Shown here in pieces: positions 54,134 through 63,480 of a stretch of DNA of 64,000 nt. Position 1 is the first letter of the stretch. Every line of letters starts with the position of its first letter. The DNA lies in the NCBI RefSeq assembly GCF_000211815.1, contig NZ_GL890848.1:60204-124203 (forward strand), given 5' to 3'. The position numbers and the translations under genes are program-made. A model generated the notes under the pieces. That model was given only the letters and a program-made list of their open reading frames with translations, searched no databases and was not told the DNA's origin. The stretch is from Moorena producens 3L (GTDB lineage: Bacteria > Cyanobacteriota > Cyanobacteriia > Cyanobacteriales > Coleofasciculaceae).

Positions 54134-56764
54134 ATGTTTATCACTACCTGCTATATTATGATTCGTCTTTACTTCTTCATTAAATCCAGCCTGATTCTAG
54201 GCATGGGATTATCACTAATACCATCGGCTGCCCCAGGGATTCTTCCTCCTCAGGAACCTGTAGATGGAACAGGACAAATAACGACTTCAGAGGTAAAGAT
54301 TATTAAGGTAGGAGTGATGGCAATTCGGGGTGTTGACCATACCAAAACAAAATGGCAACCGACCCTAGAGTATCTCAGTGAAACGATTTCCGGCTATGTT
54401 TTCCAACTTGTACCACTAGAGTTTGACACCCTCGAAGAAATAGTAGCTAACCAGGAGGTGGACTTTGTGTTGCCTAACCCTGGAATGTATGTAGAGTTGG
54501 AATGGATTTATGGGGCAAGACGAATTGCCACCCTAAAAAATCTACGCCTAGGCAAGCCTTACACCCAATTTGGAGCGGTTATCCTGCGTCATGCTGACCG
54601 CAATGATATCCAGGATTTAAAGGATTTACGGGGCAAAACCTTTATGGCCGTCAGTGAAATTGCCTTTGGGGGCTGGCAAATGGCATGGGAAACTCTGTTA
54701 GAAGCTGGAGTTAATCCCTACCGTGACTTTCCAGCGCTCGACTTTGGTGGTAGCCATGACGCAGTGGTCTACGCTGTTCGTGATGGTATTGTCGATGCTG
54801 GCACTGTCCGCACTGATACCCTGGAACGTATGGCACAGGAGGGCAAAATTAATCGAGATGACTTTGTGATCCTGAATCAGCAAACTCAATATCAGGACAC
54901 TTTCCCTTTTGCTCTGAGTACTAAACTTTATCCAGAATGGCCTTTTTCCACACTACCCCATACCCCCGTGGAGTTAGCGGAAGAGGTTGCGATCGCATTA
55001 ATGACCATGCCTTCTGAGCACCCAGCGGCCAAAGCTGGTCGTTATCAGGGCTGGACCATCCCGGCCAACTACCAACCTTGTCACGAAACCTTACGGAATC
55101 TGCGGGTTCGTCCCTACGAAGATTGGGGAAAAGTTACTCTGGGTCAAGTTATCCATCAGTACCGCTATTGGCTCTTATTTGCTGGTGTTTCCTGTTTTGG
55201 ATTTAGCTATGGTCTAGTTTATCTAGCTGGGCGTAGGCGAATCGAAGCACAACTGCGAAAAGCCAATGCTTTACTGGAAATCCGGGTTGAGGAACGTACA
55301 GCTGAGTTCAAAGCAGCTAAAGAAGCGGCTGATCAGGCTAATCACGCCAAAAGTCAATTCCTGGCTAATATGAGTCATGAATTGCGTACTCCCCTCAATG
55401 GCGTTTTGGGTTACGCCCAAATTCTACAACGGGATCCACAGATAACTGCTCAACAAAAAGACCAGATCAACCTTATTTATCAGTGTGGCAACTATCTACT
55501 CCATCTGATTAATGACATTTTAGACTTATCCAAAATCGAAGCTCGGAAAATGGAACTGTTTCCCAGAGAAGTTCATTTGCCGTCCTTTCTGATGGAAGTT
55601 GTAGAAATGTGCCGGGTTAAAGCCCAGCAAAAAGAGATTGCTTTTATTTATCTACCCTCATCCCATCTGCCAGACGGTATCCTGGCTGATGCCAAACGAT
55701 TGCGACAAGTTCTGATTAACCTTTTGGGCAATGCCATTAAGTTTACTGACCATGGCGGAGTCACGTTTAAGGTAGAGGTTATCAGTAAACACCCACGACT
55801 TCCTACTCTCCAATCCCCCCTAGTCAGACTTCGATTTATAATTAAAGATACTGGCATTGGGATGACCCCAGAACAACTGGAAAAAATATTTTTGCCCTTT
55901 GAACAGGTGGGGGATGTTGATCATCGTGAACAAGGTACTGGACTTGGATTAGCGATTAGCCAAACAATTATCAAGTTGATGGGAAGTGCTATCAATGTTG
56001 AGAGTACTTATGGCAAAGGTAGCATGTTCTCTATAGATTTAGATTTACCGATTACTACAGCTTTGATTGCGAGTAAGCAAGCTTCCACTAAGACTATTAT
56101 AGGTTGTCATGGAAAAGCTCGGAAAATCTTAGTAGTAGATGACAAATGGCAGAATCGCTCTGTAATTGTGAATGTGTTACAACCTCTGGGATTTGAACTG
56201 TTGGAGGCCACTAATGGGGTTGAGGGTTTGGAAAAAGCCACAGAATGTAACCCTGACCTAATTATTACTGACTTGGTGATGCCGGTGATGGATGGCTTGG
56301 AAATGATGCGACGTCTGCGCTCATTAGATAAATTGAAAGATCTGTTGATTATTGCTTCATCTGCCAGTGTTTATGAGTTAGACCAGCAACAGAGTTGGCA
56401 TGCAGGCTGCGATGATTTTATTCCCAAACCAGTGGATGTAGCAGAATTACTGGAAAAATTAAAACAGCATTTGCAACTGGAATGGGTGTATGAAGACTTC
56501 ATACCAAAACCAGAAACTATAATAGATGCTGGAGCTGAACAAATCCACCTAGATGCCATTGTGCCTCCCCCATCTGATATTCTGCTCCAACTTTATGACT
56601 TGTCTAAGAAAGGTAATGTGTTTGACATCAGCCAAGAAGCGGAAAAGCTGGAAGTATTAGATGCTAAATTTGTACCATTTGCTAAAGTTATTTATAAATT
56701 GGCTAAGGATTTTAATGTGAAGGAACTTAGGAATTTTATCGAACAGTATGTCGATAATATATAG
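54134..56764 (+). CDS. hybrid sensor histidine kinase with PhnD-type periplasmic domain
   Basis: 876 residues. An N-terminal hydrophobic segment (about 8-30), then a PhnD/transferrin-type periplasmic binding domain (about 55-325: VGVMAIRGVDHTKTKWQPT; DFVLPNPGMYVELE), a transmembrane helix (345-366), a coiled linker, and HisKA with His415 (MSHELRTPLNGV). The HATPase has Asn533, DTGIGM and GTGLGLAIS. A receiver domain carries phospho-acceptor Asp713 (ITDLVMPVMDG). The layout is like TtrS/TorS sensors, which monitor a small solute or a partner protein. DDFIPKP is repeated as YEDFIPKP after the receiver (about 747 and 772). Several Met codons lie near the start; ATG 54134 or 54158 could be used. 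Confidence 0.9.
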   Translation: MFITTCYIMIRLYFFIKSSLILGMGLSLIPSAAPGILPPQEPVDGTGQITTSEVKIIKVGVMAIRGVDHTKTKWQPTLEYLSETISGYVFQLVPLEFDTLEEIVANQEVDFVLPNPGMYVELEWIYGARRIATLKNLRLGKPYTQFGAVILRHADRNDIQDLKDLRGKTFMAVSEIAFGGWQMAWETLLEAGVNPYRDFPALDFGGSHDAVVYAVRDGIVDAGTVRTDTLERMAQEGKINRDDFVILNQQTQYQDTFPFALSTKLYPEWPFSTLPHTPVELAEEVAIALMTMPSEHPAAKAGRYQGWTIPANYQPCHETLRNLRVRPYEDWGKVTLGQVIHQYRYWLLFAGVSCFGFSYGLVYLAGRRRIEAQLRKANALLEIRVEERTAEFKAAKEAADQANHAKSQFLANMSHELRTPLNGVLGYAQILQRDPQITAQQKDQINLIYQCGNYLLHLINDILDLSKIEARKMELFPREVHLPSFLMEVVEMCRVKAQQKEIAFIYLPSSHLPDGILADAKRLRQVLINLLGNAIKFTDHGGVTFKVEVISKHPRLPTLQSPLVRLRFIIKDTGIGMTPEQLEKIFLPFEQVGDVDHREQGTGLGLAISQTIIKLMGSAINVESTYGKGSMFSIDLDLPITTALIASKQASTKTIIGCHGKARKILVVDDKWQNRSVIVNVLQPLGFELLEATNGVEGLEKATECNPDLIITDLVMPVMDGLEMMRRLRSLDKLKDLLIIASSASVYELDQQQSWHAGCDDFIPKPVDVAELLEKLKQHLQLEWVYEDFIPKPETIIDAGAEQIHLDAIVPPPSDILLQLYDLSKKGNVFDISQEAEKLEVLDAKFVPFAKVIYKLAKDFNVKELRNFIEQYVDNI

Positions 56765-56930
56765 CGTTATCAAATGAGTTATAAACTCAGAAATTTCGAA
56801 AAATGCAATAGTAGGGGCAATAGCTCCAGAGTTTTATAGTAAAATAACATAAGACATTCTCAGGTTACATCTCAACTGAAAATGCTATATACAGTTTAAA
56901 TGCACAACAGCTTAAAGGAGAAAACTACTA

Positions 56931-58088
56931 ATGTCAGAGCACATCTCATTTGATGAACTGTTAGGCAAAATGAGCGAAGCCTATGAAGATGCCCAGAGCA
57001 AAATTGAGCAATGTAATGTTTTAGTAATTGGGAAAACCGGTGTAGGAAAAAGTACCTTAGTAAACACAATTTTTCGCTCTCGCCTGGCAGAAACAGGAGT
57101 GGGCTATCCTGTTACTCAAACCATTCGTCGTTATACCAAAACAGGTTGCCCGATTACAGTGTACGATACGCCAGGGCTAGAACTTAAAGCCGAACAGATT
57201 GAACGAGTAAGGAGAGATATCTCGAAACTAATTGATGATCAAAGGAAACTAGAGGCAAAAGAACACATTCATGTGGTGTGGTATTGCCTTAATCATGAGA
57301 CTGCTCGATTGGATCCGATTGAAGAAGAATGGCTAAAGAGCCTCCAACAAAAAGATGTACCAGTTATCTTAGTTCTGACTCAAACCTTAACGAAAAAACG
57401 TAGTGATTTTATTGCTTTCCTAGAGAGAAAAAATCTACCGGTTAGTCAGATTATTCCAGTGCTAGCACAATCAAAACCAATCGATGATGATTATACGGTG
57501 ACAGCCCATGGTTTAGAGCGTTTAGTAGAAGTGACGGCAAATTTACTGCCAGAAGCCCAGCGCAAAGCATTTCTGAGAGAACAGATTAGAAATATTGAAC
57601 TAAAAGCAGGTGAAGCGTTTAAATATGTTACGGGTTATGTTACTGGTTCAGCATTGGTTGGTGCCTCACCAATTCCGTTTTCTGATGCGCCAATCTTGGT
57701 AACGATGCAAACGGTAATGATTGCTAACATCACCAGCATTTTTGGATTAACGGTTGAAAGAGCTTTTCTGGGAATGGTGATATCTGCTCTTGGGGGTACA
57801 GGAGGAGTGACTGCAGTGGGTAAAGTAATTGTCGCGAATTTACTCAAAATGATTCCTGGTGCAGGCACTGTTCTTGGTGGAGCAATATCAGGCTCAACGG
57901 CAGCAGCACTAACTTTGGCTCTTGGTCTATCTTATATTGAAGCTCTGAAGATTTATGTTAAAGCTCAAATTGATGGTAAGGAAATACCCCTTTCTGAGCT
58001 GGCGAAAATTATCATTGAACAATATAAATATTATGCGGGAACAGGTAAAAAAAGCTTGAGGGATCAGGAATTACCGCCTTCAGATTAG
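56931..58088 (+). CDS. P-loop GTPase with DUF697/YcjF-like membrane domain
   Basis: 385 residues. G1 GKTGVGKST at 34-42, G3 DTPG at 79-82, and a G4 position reading LTQTLTKK rather than NKxD, as in several Era/YfjP-like dynamin-related GTPases. The C-terminal part (about 230-355) has hydrophobic helices (VTGSALVGASPIPFSDAPIL; MIPGAGTVLGGAISGSTAAALTLALGL), the DUF697 pattern. It probably acts at a membrane; the role is unknown. ATG 56931 follows AAAGGAGAAAA 8 bp upstream. The preceding hybrid kinase stops about 165 bp upstream on the same strand. Confidence 0.86.
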   Translation: MSEHISFDELLGKMSEAYEDAQSKIEQCNVLVIGKTGVGKSTLVNTIFRSRLAETGVGYPVTQTIRRYTKTGCPITVYDTPGLELKAEQIERVRRDISKLIDDQRKLEAKEHIHVVWYCLNHETARLDPIEEEWLKSLQQKDVPVILVLTQTLTKKRSDFIAFLERKNLPVSQIIPVLAQSKPIDDDYTVTAHGLERLVEVTANLLPEAQRKAFLREQIRNIELKAGEAFKYVTGYVTGSALVGASPIPFSDAPILVTMQTVMIANITSIFGLTVERAFLGMVISALGGTGGVTAVGKVIVANLLKMIPGAGTVLGGAISGSTAAALTLALGLSYIEALKIYVKAQIDGKEIPLSELAKIIIEQYKYYAGTGKKSLRDQELPPSD

Positions 58089-58094
58089 GAGTGT

Positions 58095-58158
58095 GGGGAG
58101 ATGGGGAGATGGGGAGATGGGGAGATGGGGAGATGGGGAGATGGGGAGATGGGGAGAT
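58095..58158. repeat. eight-copy octamer array GGGGAGAT
   Basis: Eight exact GGGGAGAT units begin 7 bp after the GTPase stop codon. They are followed by TACCTAT heptamers (about 58208-58239) and CCCGATT/CCCGACT runs (about 58246-58310). These are slippage-type arrays, with shorter ones at about 59300-59330. Confidence 0.95.
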
Positions 58159-58316
58159 GGGAAGTTTATTATATAGCAGTTATCCTATTAATTAGCTACA
58201 CATATTTTTTACCTATTACCTATTACCTATTACCTATTACCTGTTCCCGATTCCCGATTCCCGATTCCCGACTCCCGACTCCCGATTCCCGACTCCCGAC
58301 TCCCGACTGCTATCAT

Positions 58317-59093
58317 TTAAATATGATAGAGATTACTCACCATTAGTTTACTGTTTTCATCGTTGATAAATCGTTGGATAAATTCGGGTATTTTTTTATT
58401 GTGATTAGGATAGACAGTGGATTGCCAACAATAGGATAATTGACCAATTTGGAATAACCGAAATGCTAAATCTAGATCGGCTCCCTCGGGAATTCTAATG
58501 GTTTCTTTAAATCCACCGATTTGTTGAAGAGCTTTTTTCCAAATCAGGGCATTGGCTGTAATTAATGATTCTGGTCTACTGATATGGCACTCTTCAACCA
58601 TGGTTAAGGGAATGAGTCTTTCTTGACCTTCATAAAATTTTGACAATAAATCCTTGCCCGATGCTTTAACATTACCTGCATAGGCTATTGACCCATTTAT
58701 GCTATTAAGATAGCCTTGGATAAATGATTCAGATGGAAGACAGTGGCTATCGGTAAATAAAATCCAATCTCCTTTGGCATAGTTTATGCCTACATTTCTG
58801 GCAGATGCCACATCATTTTTTGAGCATTTCAGCAATCTGATCGAAAGGTTATTACCTTGGAACTGTTGAGAGATAGTAATTGGTCGAGTTGAGTTATTAT
58901 CAACAATAATAATTTCTTGGGGATAGATGTAGGGACTCTGGGTGTTAAAAAATTCAGTTAAAAATAAATCAAGTCCTTCTTGATTATTCCTGACGGGAAT
59001 AACGATTGATATATCAGATGCTTGAATGTTTAAGGGTACAGTAAAATCGGAGTAATTCTGGGGAGTTGAATGAAGTTTGTTGATGAAAGTCAT
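58317..59093 (-). CDS. family 2 glycosyltransferase paralogue with altered catalytic motifs
   Basis: A 258-residue GT-A protein, closely related to the one at 59898-60776. The Rossmann-like start IQASDISIVIPVRNNQEGLD and the nucleotide-binding IIIVDNNSTRPI are kept. The metal-binding D-x-D strand reads FTDSHCLPSES where the paralogue has FTDSDCIPSES, and the catalytic loop is EGADLDLAFR instead of AGEDIDLGFR. Two key acids are thus replaced (Asp to His, Glu to Ala). The C-terminal about 30 residues of the paralogue are missing. It may have lost activity or changed function. Start ATG 59091-59093 is supported by alignment with the paralogue. Confidence 0.82.
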   Translation of the reverse strand: MTFINKLHSTPQNYSDFTVPLNIQASDISIVIPVRNNQEGLDLFLTEFFNTQSPYIYPQEIIIVDNNSTRPITISQQFQGNNLSIRLLKCSKNDVASARNVGINYAKGDWILFTDSHCLPSESFIQGYLNSINGSIAYAGNVKASGKDLLSKFYEGQERLIPLTMVEECHISRPESLITANALIWKKALQQIGGFKETIRIPEGADLDLAFRLFQIGQLSYCWQSTVYPNHNKKIPEFIQRFINDENSKLMVSNLYHI

Positions 59094-59897
59094 AGGATTA
59101 CCTCAATTGTCTGGATTAGAAGTTCTGCCAACTGACTAGTGCAGGGGGACAGAAATAACAAACCCGCGTCCTAGAGTCGAAATCCTTGATATTAAAGAAT
59201 TTCAGACTTCAGACTTCAGACTTCAGACTTCCGGGTAGCTGCACTATAACTTCTATACACAATCTTGGCTATTCCACCAGGAAATTTTTGGGGAGGGTGG
59301 GGAGATAGGGAGATGGGGAGATGGGGAGATGGGGAACAGGGAACAGGGAACAGGGAATAGGCAAGAGGCAAGAGGCAATAGGCAATAGGCAATAGGCAAT
59401 AGGGAAAAAATCCTGTGTACCTGATTAGACCTCTTGCAAAAGTAGTTTTCTGATAGTGTTCTTGATGCAGTCGCTCATGGGGGAAACCCCCAAGACCACT
59501 TAGGTGCGCTTACAGTCGTCGAATTAAATTCGCCACGGGTCGCACCTCTGCATCGCTTTGCGTCAATTCTTGTCCACTGTTCCCAGATCCGCTGTTCCCT
59601 GTTCCCTACTTCTGCAAGAAGTCTATTACTATGAGAACTGCTATAGATAGAATCAAGTAATCTTTTAACGTAAGCATTCAGCAGTCAGCGGTCAGCTGTC
59701 AGCTTAAAATAAACCTCTTTTGGCAGAATTTAAAGGTGCGCTTGACCCATTAAGAATTAAATTCGCCACGGGTCGCACCTAATAGTTCGAGATTTTATCG
59801 AATTCAAAGTCTAGGGAAAAGCCCATCTAAGCATAGGCTGATAGCTGATAGCTGTTCGCGTAGCGTGCGCGTAGCGCTTAAGCTGATAGCTTACCTT
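59094..59897. repeat. repeat-rich spacer between the two glycosyltransferases
   Basis: 804 bp. It contains GACTTCA (about 59205-59240), GGGAACA and GGCAATA arrays (about 59330-59405), a GC-rich hairpin repeat (about 59461-59500), GGTGCG...CGCACC inverted repeats at about 59508-59555 and 59733-59780, and a MITE at 59670-59894. No gene. Confidence 0.7.
59670..59894. mobile_element. 225-bp MITE with 8-bp target duplication at the glycosyltransferase stop codon
   Basis: The ends GTAAGCATTCAGC and GCTGATAGCTTAC are flanked by CTTTTAAC at 59662-59669 and 59895-59902. The second flank includes the TAA stop (59898-59900) of the glycosyltransferase. The interior carries a nested GGTGCGC...GCGCACC-type repeat at about 59733-59780. 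Confidence 0.85.
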
Positions 59898-60776
59898 TTA
59901 ACTAATTCTATATCCTACTATAAGACACACATATTGTAAAGTTGACAATAGTTGATTTATAAAACCCGGTTTATTGGGAATAAACGGTTTAGGAGTTAAG
60001 TCAATGGAATATAGCTGACTGACTAGTTTGTTGCCTTTTCCATATCTGATAAATCTTTTAATAAATCCCAGAATGTCGTGAGTGAAATCATGATATACAG
60101 TTGATTGCCAACTATAGGATAAGTTGCCAATTTCTAATAACCTAAACCCTAAATCTATATCTTCACCGGCAGCGATTTTAATAGTTTCGTTAAACCCACC
60201 GATTTTTTCAAGGGCTTTTTTCCACACTAGGGCATTGGCTGTAATTAAATATTCCGGTCTGATCATCTGCCCATCTTCAATAACTTTTAAGGGCACAAGT
60301 ATTTCTTGAGTTTCATAATAGTTTGACAATACATCATTGCTCCAGGCTTTAACATTCCCTGCATATCCGATGGAGCCATTCATGGCATTAAGATAGCCTG
60401 TGATTAAGGATTCTGAAGGAATACAGTCACTATCGGTAAATAAAATCCAATCTCCTTGAGCAGAGTTGATTCCCATATTTCTGGCAGATGCCGGTCCAAG
60501 TTTTGAGCATTTTATCACTCGTATTGAAAGGGGAGCAACTTGAAACTGTTTAGGGATAGTAATCTCTGGGCTTGATTGATTATCAACGATAATTATTTCT
60601 TTTGGATAGCTTTCTAGGTTCTGGGTTTTGAAAAATTCTGACAAAAATAATTCAATTCCTTTCTGATTGTTCCTGACGGGAATAACTATCGATATATCAG
60701 ATGATTTAATTGCTACTGGTGCAATTAAATGAGCTTTCTTTTGTGGCTTAAAACCCAATTTACTGATTAAGGTCAT
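59898..60776 (-). CDS. family 2 glycosyltransferase
   Basis: 292 residues. The GT-A core has IKSSDISIVIPVRNNQKGI, IIIVDNQSSPEI, the D-x-D strand ILFTDSDCIPSES (about 118-130) and the acceptor-side GEDIDLGFRL (about 205-214). A hydrophobic C-terminal helix (LLSTLQYVCLIVGYRI) may anchor it to the membrane. The acceptor is unknown; no polysaccharide cluster surrounds it. It is the better-kept member of the tandem pair. ATG 60774-60776 is the only good start. Confidence 0.86.
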   Translation of the reverse strand: MTLISKLGFKPQKKAHLIAPVAIKSSDISIVIPVRNNQKGIELFLSEFFKTQNLESYPKEIIIVDNQSSPEITIPKQFQVAPLSIRVIKCSKLGPASARNMGINSAQGDWILFTDSDCIPSESLITGYLNAMNGSIGYAGNVKAWSNDVLSNYYETQEILVPLKVIEDGQMIRPEYLITANALVWKKALEKIGGFNETIKIAAGEDIDLGFRLLEIGNLSYSWQSTVYHDFTHDILGFIKRFIRYGKGNKLVSQLYSIDLTPKPFIPNKPGFINQLLSTLQYVCLIVGYRIS

Positions 60777-61288
60777 AGGATTGGCTGAATTTTATGCTTC
60801 AGAGGTTTTAGACCCCTATACAGAATCTCTGCTACTCCATCAGGACATTTTTGGGGATTGTGGGGAGATGGGGATTGTGGGGAGTGTAGAATGTAGAATT
60901 TAGAATGTAGAATTTAGAATGTAGAATGTAGAATTTAGAATTTAGAATTTAGCATTCTGACAGACAACCTTCAACCCAATAACATTCAACCTTCAACTAA
61001 CTAACATTCAACCTTCAACTAACTAACATTCAACCTTCAACTAACTAACATTCAACCTTCAACTAACTAACATTCAACCTTCAACTAACTAACATTCAAC
61101 CTTCAACTAACCAACCTTGGCCAAAAGGCCACGCTACGCGAACAACCTCCAACTAACCAACCTTCAACCTTCAACTAACTAACCTTGGCCTTTCGGCCAC
61201 GCTACGCGAACAACCTTCAACCTGATAACCTGCTAATCTCAAAAAAAAATAGCCGCAGAAATACTATCCACGGCTAGGAATTTACCTT
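60777..61288. repeat. intergenic region with a 22-bp tandem array
   Basis: About 510 bp. It contains TAGAAT-type repeats (about 60886-60953), six 22-bp AACATTCAACCTTCAACTAA-CT units (60981-61112), and two copies of a TTGGCC...CACGCTACGCGAAC repeat (about 61117-61142 and 61183-61212). No gene. The units are direct repeats without spacers, so this is not a CRISPR array. Confidence 0.85.
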
Positions 61289-61450
61289 ATGTCATTCAGT
61301 TTTCCAACTTATCCAGACGTGAGTGATCTTACGCGACTCGACCGGATGGTTTGGCCAGGGGGAAAACCCCCCAGCAATTTAACGTGTTAACGGAGCCTGA
61401 AGTACTTGATCATTATTGTTATGAATTCTCCCGGAACATCCGTCGGTTAG
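61289..61450 (+). pseudogene. small gene remnant abutting the group II intron
   Basis: ATG 61289 opens a 33-codon frame (MSFSFPTYPDVSDLTRLDRM, then WPGGKPPSN) that stops at 61388. The adjacent frame continues with TEPEVLDHYCYEFSRNIRRL up to the intron boundary. It looks like a frameshifted small gene into which the intron inserted in antisense orientation. The family was not recognised. Confidence 0.4.
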
Positions 61451-61488
61451 AGTCGATGCCCGGTATTATCCGGGGCACCTCTCCTTCA

Positions 61489-61522
61489 GAACCGTACGTG
61501 AAGGTTTCCCCTCATACGGCTC
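61489..61522 (-). ncRNA. group II intron domain V
   Basis: On the minus strand a 34-nt hairpin begins GAGCCGTATGAGGGGAAA and ends CACGTACGGTTC, the canonical catalytic domain V. It starts 1 nt after the RT stop codon (61523-61525). Confidence 0.9.
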
Positions 61523-63031
61523 CTAGATATTCTCTCCCTTAGGAGTGCTCCAGTGTATCTGTTGATGGCAGCTTTGATGTACTGCTAGTAGATTCTTTTT
61601 TGACCAGTTGTCGTGGTTTCCATCTATGTGATGAAGATGTACATCCTCGCCTTCGATGAATCTCAGTCCACAGTGTCCACAGGAATGGTTTTGCTTTTTC
61701 AATGCGTCAGAGGTAGCATCGGAGTAAAGGCGTGAATTCCTTTGGCTCCAGTAGACTAGGTCGCCGTCGTATGGTGACTTAGTCCCCCTTACGTTCACGT
61801 GTTGGTTCTGTTTGTAACCTACCTTTGGGAATGCTTTATCGCATAATTTGTTGGCTCTGTACCGATTCACTTTCTTTTCCTTTCGGAATTTACGGTTAGC
61901 GGTTATTCTCATGAACCACAATGAATCCCTTGAGCTACTCATATCACAGCTACTATGGTAGTTACGCCATCCGCGAACTTTGGAGGCTAATTTCTTAGCT
62001 TTTACTTCGGCACCATAGTTCGAGTTGTTGACTACGGATTTAATTTTCTTACGTATGTTTCTATGATTTTCCTCTGAGGGAACGCATGAAAACTTTCCGT
62101 CTTTTCTGACGCGGAATCTCCACCCCAGGAAGTCAAATCCGTCTGTCGTTTTAGTTAGCTTGGTCTTTTCTTCACTGATTTCCATTCCTCTTTCTGCCAA
62201 GAATTTCTTGACTTTGTTGAGGATTTTCTCAGCATCATCTTTAGGCTTTAAGATAAAAACCATATCGTCTGCGTATCGCAGACTTGGATGGATTTCCTCT
62301 ATTCCGTTTAATGCCACATTTGCTAATAAAGGACTTACCACACCCCCTTGTGGGGTGCCCTGTTCTGGAAACTGAACGGTTACTCCTGCTTTTAGGCATC
62401 TGAATATCCCCGTTTTGATTTTTGCTGGTGCGATAAGCCTTTCCATTATAGAGCTGTGGGAGATTCGGTCAAAGCATTTCTTGATGTCTAGTTCGATTAT
62501 TCGTTTATTTATTCCATTATGGTTTGAGGCCAGATGGATTTGTAAGCGTTTTTGGACGTCCTGGGCGCACCTGCCCGTTCTGAATCCATAGCTATCTCCG
62601 CTGAACGTAGCCTCGTGGGCTGGTTCAAGGGCTAGCTTCACTAGACATTGCCATGCTCGGTCAGCGATGGTTGGTATCTTTAACATTCTTACTTTTCCAT
62701 TCTTTTTTGGGATTGGAATTTCTCTGAGTCCGCTATGCTTCCAGTCAGTTGCATAATGGTTCAATGTTTCAACCAGTTCCATTCGTTCTCTGTAGTTGAG
62801 GCTTGACTTGCCATCAACTCCAGCCGTTTTCTTGCCTTTATTTAGCTGTGTCACTTGTCGGACTGCCAAAAGTTGAGCTGAGCGGGATTTCAGGATCAGT
62901 TTTTGTACTGACCTGGCTTTCTTCAAGTCACCAACTCTAACTGCTTTATACACTCGCTTTTGTAGGCGGAAAAGATTTTGGCGGAGTTTCTTCCACTGTT
63001 GTTTTTTCCAAAGTTCACTATGATTACTCAT
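61523..63031 (-). CDS. ltrA: group II intron reverse transcriptase/maturase with HNH endonuclease
   Basis: 502 residues. RT domain about 60-320: RT-0/1 KGKKTAGVDGKSS, RT-2 LREIPIPKKNGKVRMLKIPT, RT-4 ELDIKKCFDRI, RT-5 catalytic YADD at 253-256, and FDFLGWRFRV. The maturase X domain follows (KVRGWRNYHSSCD). The C-terminus has an HNH endonuclease with two Cys pairs and the HLHHIDGNHDN motif (about 455-495). All expected active-site residues are present and the frame is open, so the intron could be mobile by retrohoming. AGGAGAG lies about 16 bp before ATG 63029-63031. Confidence 0.95.
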   Translation of the reverse strand: MSNHSELWKKQQWKKLRQNLFRLQKRVYKAVRVGDLKKARSVQKLILKSRSAQLLAVRQVTQLNKGKKTAGVDGKSSLNYRERMELVETLNHYATDWKHSGLREIPIPKKNGKVRMLKIPTIADRAWQCLVKLALEPAHEATFSGDSYGFRTGRCAQDVQKRLQIHLASNHNGINKRIIELDIKKCFDRISHSSIMERLIAPAKIKTGIFRCLKAGVTVQFPEQGTPQGGVVSPLLANVALNGIEEIHPSLRYADDMVFILKPKDDAEKILNKVKKFLAERGMEISEEKTKLTKTTDGFDFLGWRFRVRKDGKFSCVPSEENHRNIRKKIKSVVNNSNYGAEVKAKKLASKVRGWRNYHSSCDMSSSRDSLWFMRITANRKFRKEKKVNRYRANKLCDKAFPKVGYKQNQHVNVRGTKSPYDGDLVYWSQRNSRLYSDATSDALKKQNHSCGHCGLRFIEGEDVHLHHIDGNHDNWSKKNLLAVHQSCHQQIHWSTPKGENI

Positions 63032-63480
63032 GTGTCTAACTATGCTCTCCTAGAGTTTGTGTATTCTGAATACCCGCAGCCAGTTTCTAGCTGCATCCTA
63101 CCCGATAGTGGGGATTAAGTTTGACATAACTTACTGAAGATTCGACCGGCCTCCAGACCCATTGCTATCGTTTTTACTTGTTCCATTCATCGGATTGTTT
63201 TGATGGTTTAGGGCAGTCCACTTTGCCTATTCCCTCCTCAGAGTTTACAACTGTCTGCAACAGAACGTTGTGAGGATAATCAGGAATCGAGTCTCGCATA
63301 TACTAGTCAGATTGCGGCTTCTCCTTTAGACACTTTTTAAGGACTTTCGCTGCTGTTACCCATGTCATCTTCCCATTAGCGGCAGTGTCACGCATCTGAT
63401 TCGTGTCTGATTCCGCCCTGTTGCCAGCGTCACTCTGCTAGGATGTCGCCTGCTCGGTGTGGCCAGATAGGGTGTCACAT

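Larger units (their letters stand above)
61450..63480 (-). mobile_element. group II intron with reverse transcriptase/HNH
   Basis: The 3' part is well defined: domain V at 61489-61522 and a domain VI stem GGTGCCCCGG/CCGGGCATC ending near CTCTAAC at about 61450. The RT ORF lies upstream in domain IV and a 450-bp structured leader before it. The 5' end is not certain; about 63480 is a guess based on ORF position. The intron is oriented opposite to the small remnant at 61289-61450. Confidence 0.7.

Noticed and set aside
60981..61112. Regular 22-bp repeats that could suggest a CRISPR array
   Set aside because: The units are contiguous with no unique spacers, and no cas genes are in the window.
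63456..63480. GTGTGGCCAGATAGGGTG on the plus strand, resembling a group II intron 5' end
   Set aside because: The reverse transcriptase and domain V are on the opposite strand, so the match is probably chance or structural complementarity.
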